From: Ramlibacter pallidus
GTDB taxonomy: Bacteria; Pseudomonadota; Gammaproteobacteria; Burkholderiales; Burkholderiaceae_C
DNA: 64,000 nt
Direction: 5' to 3'
Assembly: GCF_015070875.1 (NCBI RefSeq)
Contig: NZ_JADDIV010000006.1
Location: 186,001-250,000 of the forward strand
Shown piece by piece: positions 38,542 to 47,363 of this stretch. Within the stretch, counting starts at the first letter, position 1. Each line of letters begins with the position of its first letter. Below the pieces are notes generated by a model, which saw only the letters and a program-made list of their open reading frames with translations, did no database searches and was not told the origin of the DNA. The translations under genes were made by a program, and so were the position numbers.

Positions 38542-39648
38542 ATGCGCAAGGTGGAGCTCTCCTATGCCTTCGCCGCCCGCAAGCCCGGCGGCTGGATCCG
38601 CAATGCGCTCATGGACCTGCTGCACGCGGTGCAGGAACAGGGCTCCATCTCGAAGGCGGCCGCGGCGCTGGGCCTGTCGTACCGGCACGTGTGGGGCGAG
38701 CTCAAGCGCTGGGAGGGGGAGCTCGGGCAGCCCCTGATCCTGTGGGAGAAGGGCCAGCGCGCGCGCCTGTCGCCGCTGGGCGAGAAGCTGCTGTGGGCCG
38801 AGCGCCAGGCGCAGGCGCGGCTCGCGCCGCAGATCGAGGCGCTGCAGGCCGACCTGGAGCGCGCTTTTGCCGGCGCCTTCGATCCCGAGGCGCAGGTCCT
38901 GGCCCTGTTCGCCAGCCACGACGAGGGACTCACGCTGCTGCGCGGCTTCGCGGTCGACCAGGCGCGCCTGCACCTGGACATCCGCTTCTGCGGCAGCGTC
39001 GATGCGATCGCGGCGCTGAACGAAGGCCGCTGCACCCTGGCCGGCTTCCACGCCTGCCTGCAGCCGGGTTTCGGCGCCGAGACGCGGCGCAGCTACCAGC
39101 CGCTGCTGGAGCCCGGCCGGCACAAGCTGATCGGCTTCGCCCAGCGCACCCAGGGCCTGATCGTCGCCGCGGGCAACCCGCTGCGCCTGGGCTCGCTGCG
39201 CGAGGCGGCGTTCCGCGGCGCCCGCTTCGCCAACCGCGCACTGGGCAGCGGCACGCGGCTGCTGTGCGACGAGCTGCTGGCGCGCGACGGATTGGGCCCG
39301 CAGCACCTGAACGGCTACGACCACGTCGAACCTTCGCACGCGGCGGTGGCGCAGGCGGTGGCGGCCGGTGCCGTGGATGCGGGCCTGGGCATCGAAGCCG
39401 CGGCGCAGGCACGCGGCCTGGGCTTCGTGCCGCTGCTGGAGGAGCACTACTTCCTGGTCTGCCTGAAGGACGCGCTCGACGCGCCGCCGGTGGCAGCGCT
39501 GCGCGCGCAGCTGCAGGGTGACGCCTGGCAGCACGCGCTGCGCACGCTGGCCGGCTACGTGCCGTGGCGCAGCGGCGAAGTCCTGAGCCTCACCGAGGAA
39601 CTGCCCTGGTGGACCCTGCCGCCGAAGAGGAAGGCCCGGCGGGCCTGA
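38542..39648 (+). CDS. ModE-type HTH regulator fused to a periplasmic-binding-like domain
   Basis: 368 residues from MRKVELSYAFAARKPGG. The ModE/LysR-like winged HTH covers about 15-95 (LMDLLHAVQEQGSISKAAAALGLSYRHVWGELKRWEGELGQPLI). Instead of a ModE molybdate-binding Mop domain, the C-terminal half (about 115-350) is a PBP-like domain (LALFASHDEGLTLLRG, CTLAGFHACL, FANRALGSGTRLLCDELL). This type is common beside tungstate and molybdate transporters. An in-frame ATG at 38503 is rejected because it falls inside the putative operator. It is divergent from tupBCA and presumably controls it in response to oxyanion or molybdopterin. Confidence 0.88.
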   Translation: MRKVELSYAFAARKPGGWIRNALMDLLHAVQEQGSISKAAAALGLSYRHVWGELKRWEGELGQPLILWEKGQRARLSPLGEKLLWAERQAQARLAPQIEALQADLERAFAGAFDPEAQVLALFASHDEGLTLLRGFAVDQARLHLDIRFCGSVDAIAALNEGRCTLAGFHACLQPGFGAETRRSYQPLLEPGRHKLIGFAQRTQGLIVAAGNPLRLGSLREAAFRGARFANRALGSGTRLLCDELLARDGLGPQHLNGYDHVEPSHAAVAQAVAAGAVDAGLGIEAAAQARGLGFVPLLEEHYFLVCLKDALDAPPVAALRAQLQGDAWQHALRTLAGYVPWRSGEVLSLTEELPWWTLPPKRKARRA

Positions 39649-39654
39649 GGCCCC

Positions 39655-40902
39655 TCAGGCCGCGCAGGTCCTGAAGCCGACGAAGCCTTCGTCGCGCTGC
39701 GGCAGCGCCCAGCAGCGGGCCCGCGGGTGCCGCATGCGCGAACGCGCGGCGAACGAAGCGCCGCGCTGCACGCGCGCCTGGCCGAAGAGGGCCTGGGCGT
39801 CGAGTTCCGCGTGCCCGCCCCAGGCGTCGGGCGTGTAGCCGGCGAAGGGCCGCAGCGTGCCGGCCGTCCATTCACGCACGTCGCCCCAGCGGAAACCCCG
39901 CCGCCCCGCCTGCATCGCGGCGATCTCCCATTCCGCCTCGGTCGGCAGGCGCCGCCCGGCCCAGCGCGCATAGGCATCGGCCTCCCACCAGCTGGCGTGC
40001 ATCACCGGTTGGCTGCCGCCCATGCGCATCGCCTTGCCGAACACCGTCTGCAGCACCGCGCCGCTGGCCACGCCGATCTGCTCCACGTGCCGGGGCCCGC
40101 GCCGGCCCTCCTGCTCCGCCTCCCGCTGCAGCCAGGCCCAGCCTTCGGGATGCCACAGCTCCGAGCGGTCGTAGCCGCCGTCGTCGATGAACTCCACGTA
40201 CTGCGACCAGGTCACCGGCTGCGCGTCGATCTCGAATTCGGGCACCCGCACGGGCTCGTGCCCGCGTTCGATGTCCAGCGCGAAGCCCGGCTCGGCCCAC
40301 CCCAGCGTCCACTGCGTCGCCGGCAGCAGCAGCGGCGCCCGCGCGGCGGCGCCCGGCGGCAACGCCAGGCCGAGCTGCAGCCCCAGCGCCTGCGCGAGCG
40401 TCACGAGTTCCTCGCCACGCAGGTCCTCGTGGAACAGCGCCATGCGGAAGAAGTACAGGCCGTCGTCGTCGTCGCTGGCGTGCTCCAGCAGCTCCAGCGT
40501 CGTCTCCAGCGTGTCCAGCAGGTAGGCGCGGACGGCGGACACCTCCGGCAGCGGCAGCGACCAGCGCTCCTCCGGCCCGACCAGGAAGGGATCGAACCAC
40601 CCGTCCGCGTGCGGGTCGACCGACGCCAGCCGCACGCCGTCGGGCGGGCAGCGCGGGCCCAGCGCGCGTTGCGGGTTGCGGCCGATCCAGTATTCGGCCA
40701 CCCAGGCGATGTGGCCGGCCAGCCAGAGGGGCGGCACCGCGCCCGGGAGCGGCGCCATGCGCAGCTGCGCCCCCAGGGCCTGCTCGAAGCGCGCGAGCAG
40801 CTGCAGCGTGTGGTTGCGCGCATCCATCAGGGCCAGCGACAGGCGATCGCGGCCGGCGCGGCGCAGGTCGGAGGAGTCGTTGACGACGGGAAGTGCGGAC
40901 AT
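39655..40902 (-). CDS. EgtB/SenA-like SUMF1-fold protein with an altered iron site
   Basis: 415 residues. The N-terminal DinB-like domain has H64 in LAGHIAWVAEYWIGRNPQ. The EgtB motif HxxxHxE is replaced by H158-EDL-R162-G-E164. The C-terminal formylglycine-generating-enzyme-like domain (about 195-415) has QPVTWSQYVEFIDDGGY, HASWWEADAYARWAGRRLPTEAEWE, VREWT, and a GFVGFRTC ending like SenA/EgtB variants. EgtB and SenA are iron enzymes that join Cys/gamma-glutamyl-Cys or selenosugar to hercynine. Here one of three iron-ligand His is Arg, and no egtD, senB or senC is adjacent. The function is therefore uncertain. It converges with the ModE-like gene, 6 bp away. Confidence 0.75.
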   Translation of the reverse strand: MSALPVVNDSSDLRRAGRDRLSLALMDARNHTLQLLARFEQALGAQLRMAPLPGAVPPLWLAGHIAWVAEYWIGRNPQRALGPRCPPDGVRLASVDPHADGWFDPFLVGPEERWSLPLPEVSAVRAYLLDTLETTLELLEHASDDDDGLYFFRMALFHEDLRGEELVTLAQALGLQLGLALPPGAAARAPLLLPATQWTLGWAEPGFALDIERGHEPVRVPEFEIDAQPVTWSQYVEFIDDGGYDRSELWHPEGWAWLQREAEQEGRRGPRHVEQIGVASGAVLQTVFGKAMRMGGSQPVMHASWWEADAYARWAGRRLPTEAEWEIAAMQAGRRGFRWGDVREWTAGTLRPFAGYTPDAWGGHAELDAQALFGQARVQRGASFAARSRMRHPRARCWALPQRDEGFVGFRTCAA

Positions 40903-41065
40903 GACCTGAAGGATGCCTGGCGTCCAGCCGGTACAAACACGCATGGCGGTGCAGCTCGACCGTCACGATGCTGTCAGGTTGGCCGCAGGCGGCTTCCTAG
41001 AATTTCTTTCTTACTCTACCCGACAATCGGCCGTTCCCTTGCCGCCGAATTCCGGAGAAAACAAC

Positions 41066-41671
41066 ATGGGCACCTTGCTGAAGTTCTCGAGGGCCATCGA
41101 CGCGCTGAACGCTTTCGTCGGCCGTTGGGTGATCTGGCTCATTCTCGCCTCCACGGTCATCAGCGGCGTCAATGCCGTGGTGCGCAAGGCGTTCAACATG
41201 AGCTCCAACGCCTACCTGGAGGTGCAGTGGTACCTGTTCGCGGCCGCCTTCCTGCTGGCCGCGGGCTACACGCTCCTGAACGGCGAGCACGTCAAGATCG
41301 ACGTGATCTCCAGCAAGCTGTCCAAGCGCAAGCAGATCTGGATCGACGTGATCGGCTTCGCGCTGTTCCTCACGCCGATGTGCATCGTGATCCTGTACTA
41401 CGCGGTGCCCTTCTTCCTGCAAGGCTGGCGCTCGGGCGAGATGTCGTCCAACGCGGGCGGCCTGGTGCGCTGGCCGGTGTACCTGATGATGCCGGTCGGC
41501 TTCGCGCTGCTGCTGCTGCAGGGCCTGTCGGAGTTCATCAAGCGCATCGCCTTCCTGCGCGGCCTGATCCCGGACCCGACCCAGAAGCTCGTGGCGAAGA
41601 CGCCGGAGGAGGAGCTCGCCGAGGAGATCCGCCGCCAGGCCGAAGCCGCCGAACGCGCGGCCAAGGCCTGA
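41066..41671 (+). CDS. TRAP transporter small permease
   Basis: 201 residues from MGTLLKFSRAIDALNAFVGRWVIWLIL, after TCCGGAGAAAAC. There are four membrane helices. The DctQ-like loop is NAYLEVQWYLFAAAFLLAAGYTLLNGEHVKIDV. The tail (about 172-201) is unusually charged and Glu/Ala-rich (EEELAEEIRRQAEAAERAAKA). It pairs with the large permease 25 bp downstream. No receptor gene lies next to the pair, so the substrate cannot be inferred. The length and tail match the class of TRAP systems with large DctM subunits of about 600 residues. Confidence 0.88.
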   Translation: MGTLLKFSRAIDALNAFVGRWVIWLILASTVISGVNAVVRKAFNMSSNAYLEVQWYLFAAAFLLAAGYTLLNGEHVKIDVISSKLSKRKQIWIDVIGFALFLTPMCIVILYYAVPFFLQGWRSGEMSSNAGGLVRWPVYLMMPVGFALLLLQGLSEFIKRIAFLRGLIPDPTQKLVAKTPEEELAEEIRRQAEAAERAAKA

Positions 41672-41696
41672 ACGGGCGCCCGGAGGAGACACCCCC

Positions 41697-43511
41697 ATGA
41701 TGCAATTCATCGCGCAGAACCTCGCCCCGATCATGTTCGTCGGGCTCATCGTGTTCCTGCTGTTCGGCTTCCCCGTCGCCTTCAGCCTGGGGGCTTGCGG
41801 CCTGTTCTTCGCCGTCGTCGGCATCGAAATGGGCGTGCTGCCCGAGTCGCTGATGCAGGCGCTGCCGCTGCGGCTGTTCGGCATCATGCAGAACGACACG
41901 CTGCTGGCCATCCCCTTCTTCACGCTGATGGGACTGATCCTCGAACGCAGCGGCATGGCCGAGGACCTGCTGGACACGATCGGCCAGCTGTTCGGCCCGC
42001 TGCGGGGCGGCCTGGCCATCGCCGTGATCCTGGTCGGCGCCCTGCTCGCGGCCACGACCGGCGTGGTCGCGGCCTCGGTCATCTCCATGGGCCTGATCTC
42101 GCTGCCGATCATGCTGCGCTACGGCTATGACCGGCGGCTCGCCTCCGGCGTGATCGCCGCTTCGGGCACGCTGGCGCAGATCATCCCGCCTTCGCTGGTG
42201 CTGATCGTGCTGGCCGACCAGCTCGGTCGCAGCGTGGGCGACATGTACAAGGGCGCCTTCGTGCCGGGGTTCATCCTCACCGGGCTGTACGTGCTCTACG
42301 TCGTCGGCCTGGCCATCTTCCGGCCCGCTGCCGCGCCGGCGCTGCCGCTGGAAGCCCGCGTGTACCGCGAGCCGAGCGGCAGCAGCGGCACGCCTTCCCT
42401 GCTGGTGCTCTCGATCCTGTGCACGATCGCCGCGGTATACCTCGCGCAAAACTATGCCGCCGTCCTGACCTGGGTCACGGGCACTCCGGTCACCACGGTC
42501 GCGACCGACGAAACCATCGTGGTGTCGCTGTGCGCCGGCGTGCTGCTGGCCTTCGTGATCGCCGTCATCAACAAGGTGACGCGCCTGGGCCTGCTGTCGC
42601 GGATGGCCGAACGCGTGACCTTCGTGCTGATCCCGCCGCTGCTGCTGATCTTCCTGGTGCTGGGCACCATCTTCCTCGGCATCGCCACGCCCACGGAGGG
42701 CGGCGCGATGGGAGCGCTGGGCGCCTTCGCGATGGCCATGGTGCGCCGGCGGCTGTCGCTGGCGCTGCTGAAGCAGGCGCTGGCCACCACCACCAAGCTG
42801 TCGTCCTTCGTGGTGTTCATCCTGATCGGCGCCACGGTGTTCGGCCTCACCTTCCAGGGCGTGGACGGCCCGCGCTGGGTGGAGCACCTGCTGTCGGGCC
42901 TGCCCGGCGGCCAGCTCGGCTTCCTGATCGTGGTGAACATCCTGATCTTCGTGCTGGCCTTCTTCCTGGACTTCTTCGAGCTGTCCTTCATCGTGGTGCC
43001 GCTGCTGGCGCCCGTGGCGGAGAAGCTGGGCATCGACCTGGTGTGGTTCGGCGTGCTGCTGGCGGTGAACATGCAGACCTCGTTCATGCACCCGCCCTTC
43101 GGCTTCGCCCTGTTCTACCTGCGCAGCGTCGCGCCGGACAAGCCGTACACCGACAAGGTCACGCGCCAGCAGATCGCGCCCGTCACGACCGGGCAGATCT
43201 ACTGGGGCGCCGTGCCCTTCGTGCTGATCCAGATCTTCATGGTGGGCCTGATCATCGCCTTCCCCGGCATCGTCTCGCAGGACAAGAAGGAAGTGATCGA
43301 CCTCGACAAGGTCAAGATCGAGATGCCGGCGGACATCCCCTTCACGCCGCAGGCCGATCCGTTCGGCACGGGGGCGACGCCGGCGCAGCCGGGGACGGCC
43401 GACCCGGGCGCCACGCCCGCCATCCCGAATCCTCCGGGCACCCCGGGCCTCAGCTCCGAGGAAGAGGAGCAGAAGAAGATGGACGAACTGTTCGGGCCGG
43501 CGAAGAAATAG
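41697..43511 (+). CDS. TRAP transporter large permease, extended class
   Basis: 604 residues, some 170 longer than DctM at 5459. The first part has DctM motifs (MQNDTLLAIPFFTLMGLILERSGMAEDLLDTIGQLFGPLRGG, GVVAASVISMGLISLPIML, AQIIPPSLVLIVLADQLG). The extra length is partly in a central loop (about 215-280, EARVYREPSGSSGTPSLLVLS region). A Pro/Ala/Gly-rich soluble tail (about 545-604) ends in acidic EEEEQKKMDELFG. The ATG follows CGGAGGAGACACCC. It transports an unidentified organic acid or similar solute with the small permease upstream. A bidirectional terminator follows. Confidence 0.9.
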   Translation: MMQFIAQNLAPIMFVGLIVFLLFGFPVAFSLGACGLFFAVVGIEMGVLPESLMQALPLRLFGIMQNDTLLAIPFFTLMGLILERSGMAEDLLDTIGQLFGPLRGGLAIAVILVGALLAATTGVVAASVISMGLISLPIMLRYGYDRRLASGVIAASGTLAQIIPPSLVLIVLADQLGRSVGDMYKGAFVPGFILTGLYVLYVVGLAIFRPAAAPALPLEARVYREPSGSSGTPSLLVLSILCTIAAVYLAQNYAAVLTWVTGTPVTTVATDETIVVSLCAGVLLAFVIAVINKVTRLGLLSRMAERVTFVLIPPLLLIFLVLGTIFLGIATPTEGGAMGALGAFAMAMVRRRLSLALLKQALATTTKLSSFVVFILIGATVFGLTFQGVDGPRWVEHLLSGLPGGQLGFLIVVNILIFVLAFFLDFFELSFIVVPLLAPVAEKLGIDLVWFGVLLAVNMQTSFMHPPFGFALFYLRSVAPDKPYTDKVTRQQIAPVTTGQIYWGAVPFVLIQIFMVGLIIAFPGIVSQDKKEVIDLDKVKIEMPADIPFTPQADPFGTGATPAQPGTADPGATPAIPNPPGTPGLSSEEEEQKKMDELFGPAKK

Positions 43512-43531
43512 CGCCCGCGCGCGCCATGACC

Positions 43532-43555
43532 AAGGGCCCCGCGGGGCCCTTTCTC
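43532..43555. terminator. Bidirectional terminator between the TRAP permease and dipeptidase genes
   Basis: Palindrome AAGGGCCCC, G/C, GGGGCCCTT at 43532-43551 with T-rich TTTCTC following on the plus strand. It lies between convergent stops at 43511 and 43554 and overlaps the dipeptidase stop codon. Confidence 0.65.
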
Positions 43556-44168
43556 ATTCCACCCGCGTGAAGGTGTCGCGCACCAGCTGCCGGTCCAGCA
43601 TGTCGAAGTGCCACCACTCGTTGGCGATGCCCTGGAAGCCGCTGTCGAACAGGACCTCCCGCAGCAGCAGGCGGTTGCGGTGCTGCGCCGGCGAGAGCTC
43701 GCCGGTGGCGAGGAAGCGCTGCTCGTGCTGCGGGTGGGACAGCTCGGTCATCTCGTCGTAGCCGGTGCCCATGTCGGCCTCGCGGCCGTCCGGGCCGAGC
43801 AGCGTCGCGTCGAGCGCCATGCCGAAGGAGTGGATGGATCCGCGCGCCGGGTCGGCGACGTACTGCCGCAGGTCCGTGCCCTCGAGGTGGTCCCACAGCT
43901 GGAGCTGCACGCGGTGGGGCCGCAGCGCGTCCAGCACCAGCAGGCGATGGCCCGGCGCCCGCCGCTGCAGCAGCGCGGCCGCGCGCTCCAGCCCTTCGGC
44001 GGCCAGGCGATGCAGCCACGCGCAGTCCAGAGCACCGTACAGGTTGCGGCCGACGAAGTTGTCGGTGCCCGCGTAGCGCAGGTCGACGGCGATGCCGGGC
44101 AAGGCGGGAAGGTGGCGGAAGTCGGGGTGCGAGGCGATGTCCTCGCAGCGGATCAGTCGGTTCGGCAT
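43554..44168 (-). CDS. D-Ala-D-Ala dipeptidase, VanX/DdpX type
   Basis: 204 residues from MPNRLIRCEDIASHPDFRHLPALPGIAVDLRYAGTDNFVG. The zinc-peptidase motifs of VanX are present: GSIHSFGMALDATLL (SxHxxGxAxD) and the C-terminal NEWWHFD carrying the last His and catalytic Glu. The Arg of DALRPHRVQ stabilises the intermediate. No signal peptide is seen, so it is cytoplasmic, as in DdpX/PcgL-like enzymes that recycle or degrade D-Ala-D-Ala. Nothing in the context (no VanA or VanH) suggests glycopeptide resistance. It is convergent with the TRAP permease. Confidence 0.9.
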   Translation of the reverse strand: MPNRLIRCEDIASHPDFRHLPALPGIAVDLRYAGTDNFVGRNLYGALDCAWLHRLAAEGLERAAALLQRRAPGHRLLVLDALRPHRVQLQLWDHLEGTDLRQYVADPARGSIHSFGMALDATLLGPDGREADMGTGYDEMTELSHPQHEQRFLATGELSPAQHRNRLLLREVLFDSGFQGIANEWWHFDMLDRQLVRDTFTRVE

Positions 44169-44306
44169 GGTGGCACCGACAGGATAGCGGCTCGCGCGGC
44201 CGGCGCCGCACGCAAGCGCTGCTAGACTCCGCGCTGGGTGTCCGGCCGCGGGTGCGGCGGGCAGGTTCCAGCGCTGGTCGGGCCGCCGCGCGGCTTGCGC
44301 ACGGCC

Positions 44307-45575
44307 ATGACCGACACACCCGCCCCTCTCATCCCATCCATCGCTGCGGTCCTTTTCGCGATCGCCCTGGTCCACACCTTCGCCTCGAAACAGTTCGAGC
44401 GGCTCTCGCACCGCTTCCCGCGGCACGCGGGACTCTTCCACCTGCTCGGCGAGGTGGAGGTCGTCTTCGGCTTCTGGGCCATCGTGCTGGTGCTGCTGAT
44501 GGCGCTGGTCGGCGGCGGGCCGCAGGCGCTCGCGTACGCCGAGTCGCGCCAGTACACCGAACCGCTGTTCGTGTTCGTGGTGATGGTGGTGGCGGCCTCG
44601 CGTCCCATCCTGCAGAGCGTCTTCGGCATCACGCAGGCGCTCGCCCGCATGCTTCCGGTCGCGACGCCGCTCGCGGCGGCCTGGCTGGGTCTCGCGGCGA
44701 TCCCCCTGGTGGGGTCCCTCATCACCGAGCCGGCGGCCATGACAATCGCCGCGCTCATGCTGGCGCCGCAGATCTTCCGCGCAGGCATTCCCGAGCGGCT
44801 CAAGTACTTCGCGCTGGGCGTGCTGTTCGTGAACGTCTCGATCGGCGGCACGCTGACTTCGTTCGCGGCCCCTCCGATCCTGATGGTGGCGGCGACGTGG
44901 GGCTGGGACTCCGCCTTCATGCTGGCGACCTTCGGCTGGAAGGCGGCGATCGCCGTGGTCATCAACGCGACGCTCGCCGTCGCCCTGCTGCGCAGGTACC
45001 TGCAGGCACCGCACGGCGCGCCCGTGCAGCCGCGGCAGGAGGCCGTGCCGCTGCCCGTCGCCCTGGTGCACTTCGCCTTCCTGGCCGCCGTCGTGCTCCT
45101 GGCACACCACGCCGTCGCCTTCCTCGCGATCTTCCTGATGTACCTCGGGTTCACCCAGGCGTACGAGAAGTACCAGAGCCCGCCCATCCTGCGCGAGGCG
45201 CTGCTGGTCGCCTTCTTCCTGGCCGGCCTCGTGGTGCTGGGCGGCATGCAGCAGTGGTGGCTGCAACCGCTGGTGGCGGCGATGTCCCCGGGGGCGCTCT
45301 TCGCCGGCGCGGCGGCCCTGACGGCCATCACCGACAACGCGGCGCTGACCTACCTGGGATCGCTGATCCAGGGCATCTCGGAGGAGGCCAAGTACAGCCT
45401 GGTCGCCGGCGCCGTGGCGGGCGGCGGCCTCACCGTGATCGCCAACGCGCCCAACCCCGCGGGCGTGGCGCTGCTGAAGCGCGGCTTCACCGACGAATCG
45501 ATCGGGGCCGCCGGGCTGCTGGCCGGGGCGCTGGTGCCGACCGCGGTCGCGCTGGCGGCCTTCTACTTCCTGTGA
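44307..45575 (+). CDS. Putative Na+/H+ antiporter
   Basis: 422 residues from MTDTPAPLIPSIAAVLFAIALVHTF, with about 11-12 hydrophobic segments. It belongs to the small family annotated as putative Na+/H+ antiporters. Features include LITEPAAMTIAALMLAPQIF, FVNVSIGGTLTSFAAPPILMVAATWGWD, ALTAITDNAALTYLGSLIQG and VIANAPNPAGVALL. The Thr/Asp/Asn-rich discontinuous-helix motifs resemble the ion transporter superfamily. It stands alone, divergent from the dipeptidase gene with a 138-bp gap. Transport of sodium is a family annotation, not demonstrated here. Confidence 0.8.
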   Translation: MTDTPAPLIPSIAAVLFAIALVHTFASKQFERLSHRFPRHAGLFHLLGEVEVVFGFWAIVLVLLMALVGGGPQALAYAESRQYTEPLFVFVVMVVAASRPILQSVFGITQALARMLPVATPLAAAWLGLAAIPLVGSLITEPAAMTIAALMLAPQIFRAGIPERLKYFALGVLFVNVSIGGTLTSFAAPPILMVAATWGWDSAFMLATFGWKAAIAVVINATLAVALLRRYLQAPHGAPVQPRQEAVPLPVALVHFAFLAAVVLLAHHAVAFLAIFLMYLGFTQAYEKYQSPPILREALLVAFFLAGLVVLGGMQQWWLQPLVAAMSPGALFAGAAALTAITDNAALTYLGSLIQGISEEAKYSLVAGAVAGGGLTVIANAPNPAGVALLKRGFTDESIGAAGLLAGALVPTAVALAAFYFL

Positions 45576-45678
45576 CGCCCCGCGCGCGTGTCGGAGCCGT
45601 CGCACGACGGAAGCGGATGCATCCTGCGCCCGCGCACGGCGCGCGCGGCGAGCATCGGGGTTTCACAGGAGGAACCCC

Positions 45679-45948
45679 ATGCGCAAGACCCTGTTCACCG
45701 CATCCTGCATCGCCTTCGCCCTGTCCGCGGGCTCGCCGGCCTGGGCCGCCGACAAGGACGAGACCCTGCCGGTGACCCAGCTGGTCGCCGCGATCCAGGC
45801 CGCCGTCGCGGCCCACCCCGGCAACGTCAAGGAAGTCGAGGTAAAGAAGCAGAAGGACCGGATGCTGGTCGAAGTCGAGATCTACGCGGCCGATGGCAAG
45901 AAGCAGGAAGTGAAGGTCGACGCACAGACCAGTCAGGTCGTGCGCTGA
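45679..45948 (+). CDS. Small exported PepSY-domain protein
   Basis: 89 residues. The signal peptide is cleaved near AWAAD (residue 23). The remaining 65 residues form one PepSY domain (LPVTQLVAAIQAAVAAHPGNVKEVEVKKQKDRMLVEVEIYAADGKKQEVKVDAQTSQVV). It has an ACAGGAGGAACCCC ribosome-binding site. Such periplasmic proteins are thought to modulate proteases or bind metals or ligands; no specific role is visible. Its end overlaps the enolase-superfamily gene on the opposite strand by 16 bp. Confidence 0.85.
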   Translation: MRKTLFTASCIAFALSAGSPAWAADKDETLPVTQLVAAIQAAVAAHPGNVKEVEVKKQKDRMLVEVEIYAADGKKQEVKVDAQTSQVVR

Positions 45949-47363
45949 AGCCGTTGGAGCGGCCGCATCGCCCCGAAGTCGGGCAATGCACCGCTCGCGA
46001 ACCCCGGCACGCCCAGCGACGCCAGCGCGATCTCGCCGCCGCGGATGCTCAGTCGCACGGCGCCGTGGCTGCGCTCGTACAGGTCGGGGTGCGCGTCGAG
46101 GAAGGCCTGCTGCTCCGCCGCGGGCAGCGCGGCCATCCCGTCCACGTAGTGGTGGCCGTTGCGTTCGACGTGCGCAATGCCCAGCAGGTTGACCAGCGCC
46201 AGGTCCTGCTGCACCGACAGCCCGGCCTGCGTCGTCAGGTCCTCGGCGGACATGAAGTAACGTGCCGCGCCCTCCTCCCGGTTCCACGCCTGGCAGCGGG
46301 CCGCGTTGAGGACGGACTTGTAGAAGCCCTTGCAGGTCTTCGACGAGATGCCGTCGTAGCCGCGCGCCCGTGCCTGCACGAAGCTGTCCAGTTCGCCGTC
46401 GGATTCGTCGACGATCACCGGCTTGCCGAGCGCGGCGGCGCGCAGGTCCACGTCCAGCGCGAGCTTGCGCGCGATCGGCTGCTCGATGAAGAGGATGGAC
46501 TCCCACAAGCGGCGCAGCGCCGGGCGTGAACGGATGCCCTGCACGAGTTCGCGCACGCCGTCCGCGTCCTCGTACTGCTCGTTCCCGTCCAGCGAGGCGA
46601 AGTACGGCGCATCGGCGCGATCGAGCACGGAGGCGATCGCCTCCAGCCGCGCCAGGTCGGCCGGCACCTTGCCGCTGACCTTCAGCTTGAAGTAACGGTG
46701 GCCGTAGGCCTGCACCACCTCCTCCAGCGTCTCCGGCAGGCCGTCGCCCACGCGCTCGGGCTGGTCGGCGCGCGTGATCGCGTCCACGAGTCCCACCGTA
46801 TGCCGGGCGTGGATGCGCAGTGCCGGTGCGAGCCCCGCGAGGAAGGTGTCGAACGGGATGCCCGCGAACTGCGGATGCGCTTCGCCGAGGCCCGGCACGT
46901 TGGCGCGCATCGCATCGTAGAAGGAAATGCCGAGCGCGCGGCACAGGGCGTCAAGCACGGCGCGATCGAGGAGCGCCGGGCCGTAGCTGGCGAGCAGGGG
47001 ATTGAAGCCCTGCTGGGCCGCCGCGCGCGCATGCGCATCGTGGTGGCGCGCGAAGTGGCCGAAGGCGGTGGCCGGCAGCGCATCGGACCGGTAGGCGTCG
47101 CGCGCCATGCGCAGGACGTCCCGCAGCTGGTCGAAGTTGTCCTCGTTGCTGAGCGCCAGGTCCTTGTCGAACCACTTCGGGGCCATCAGCTCCGCCGCGG
47201 CGCCCCATGCAGCGCGGCCATCCGGCAGCGCGACCTGCACGCGCGCGAAGGCCTGCGGGCACTCGGTCAGCGTGACCACGCCGAAGCGGAACGGCATCCG
47301 CAGGCGCACCGGCCGCTCGAACAGTTCGATCGCGCGCAGCGCGATGCGCGGTGCTTCAGCCAT
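45933..47363 (-). CDS. Enolase-superfamily (mandelate racemase/muconate lactonizing) enzyme
   Basis: 476 residues, longer than the usual 360-400. A divergent N-terminal capping domain covers about 1-190. The barrel has the catalytic K-x-K as FKLKVSG (K226, K228), metal ligands in SLDGNEQYE (D259), FIEQPI (E294) and VDES (D319/E320). A terminal Lys lies in ISSKTCKGFYKS (K342 or K345). This pattern suits the MLE subgroup, with a Lys on each face. The family abstracts a proton next to a carboxylate to dehydrate, racemise or cycloisomerise an acid. It is the last gene of the seven-gene operon. The substrate is unknown. Confidence 0.85.
   Translation of the reverse strand: MAEAPRIALRAIELFERPVRLRMPFRFGVVTLTECPQAFARVQVALPDGRAAWGAAAELMAPKWFDKDLALSNEDNFDQLRDVLRMARDAYRSDALPATAFGHFARHHDAHARAAAQQGFNPLLASYGPALLDRAVLDALCRALGISFYDAMRANVPGLGEAHPQFAGIPFDTFLAGLAPALRIHARHTVGLVDAITRADQPERVGDGLPETLEEVVQAYGHRYFKLKVSGKVPADLARLEAIASVLDRADAPYFASLDGNEQYEDADGVRELVQGIRSRPALRRLWESILFIEQPIARKLALDVDLRAAALGKPVIVDESDGELDSFVQARARGYDGISSKTCKGFYKSVLNAARCQAWNREEGAARYFMSAEDLTTQAGLSVQQDLALVNLLGIAHVERNGHHYVDGMAALPAAEQQAFLDAHPDLYERSHGAVRLSIRGGEIALASLGVPGFASGALPDFGAMRPLQRLQRTT

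Noticed and set aside
43554..44168. Vancomycin-resistance determinant
   Set aside because: The VanX-type dipeptidase stands alone with no vanA/vanH/vanR/vanS neighbours; housekeeping D-Ala-D-Ala dipeptidases are common in proteobacteria.
44172..44187. TGGCAC in the dipeptidase/antiporter intergenic region as a sigma-54 promoter
   Set aside because: The matching TTGC at the -12 position is absent, and the required GG-N10-GC spacing is not met.
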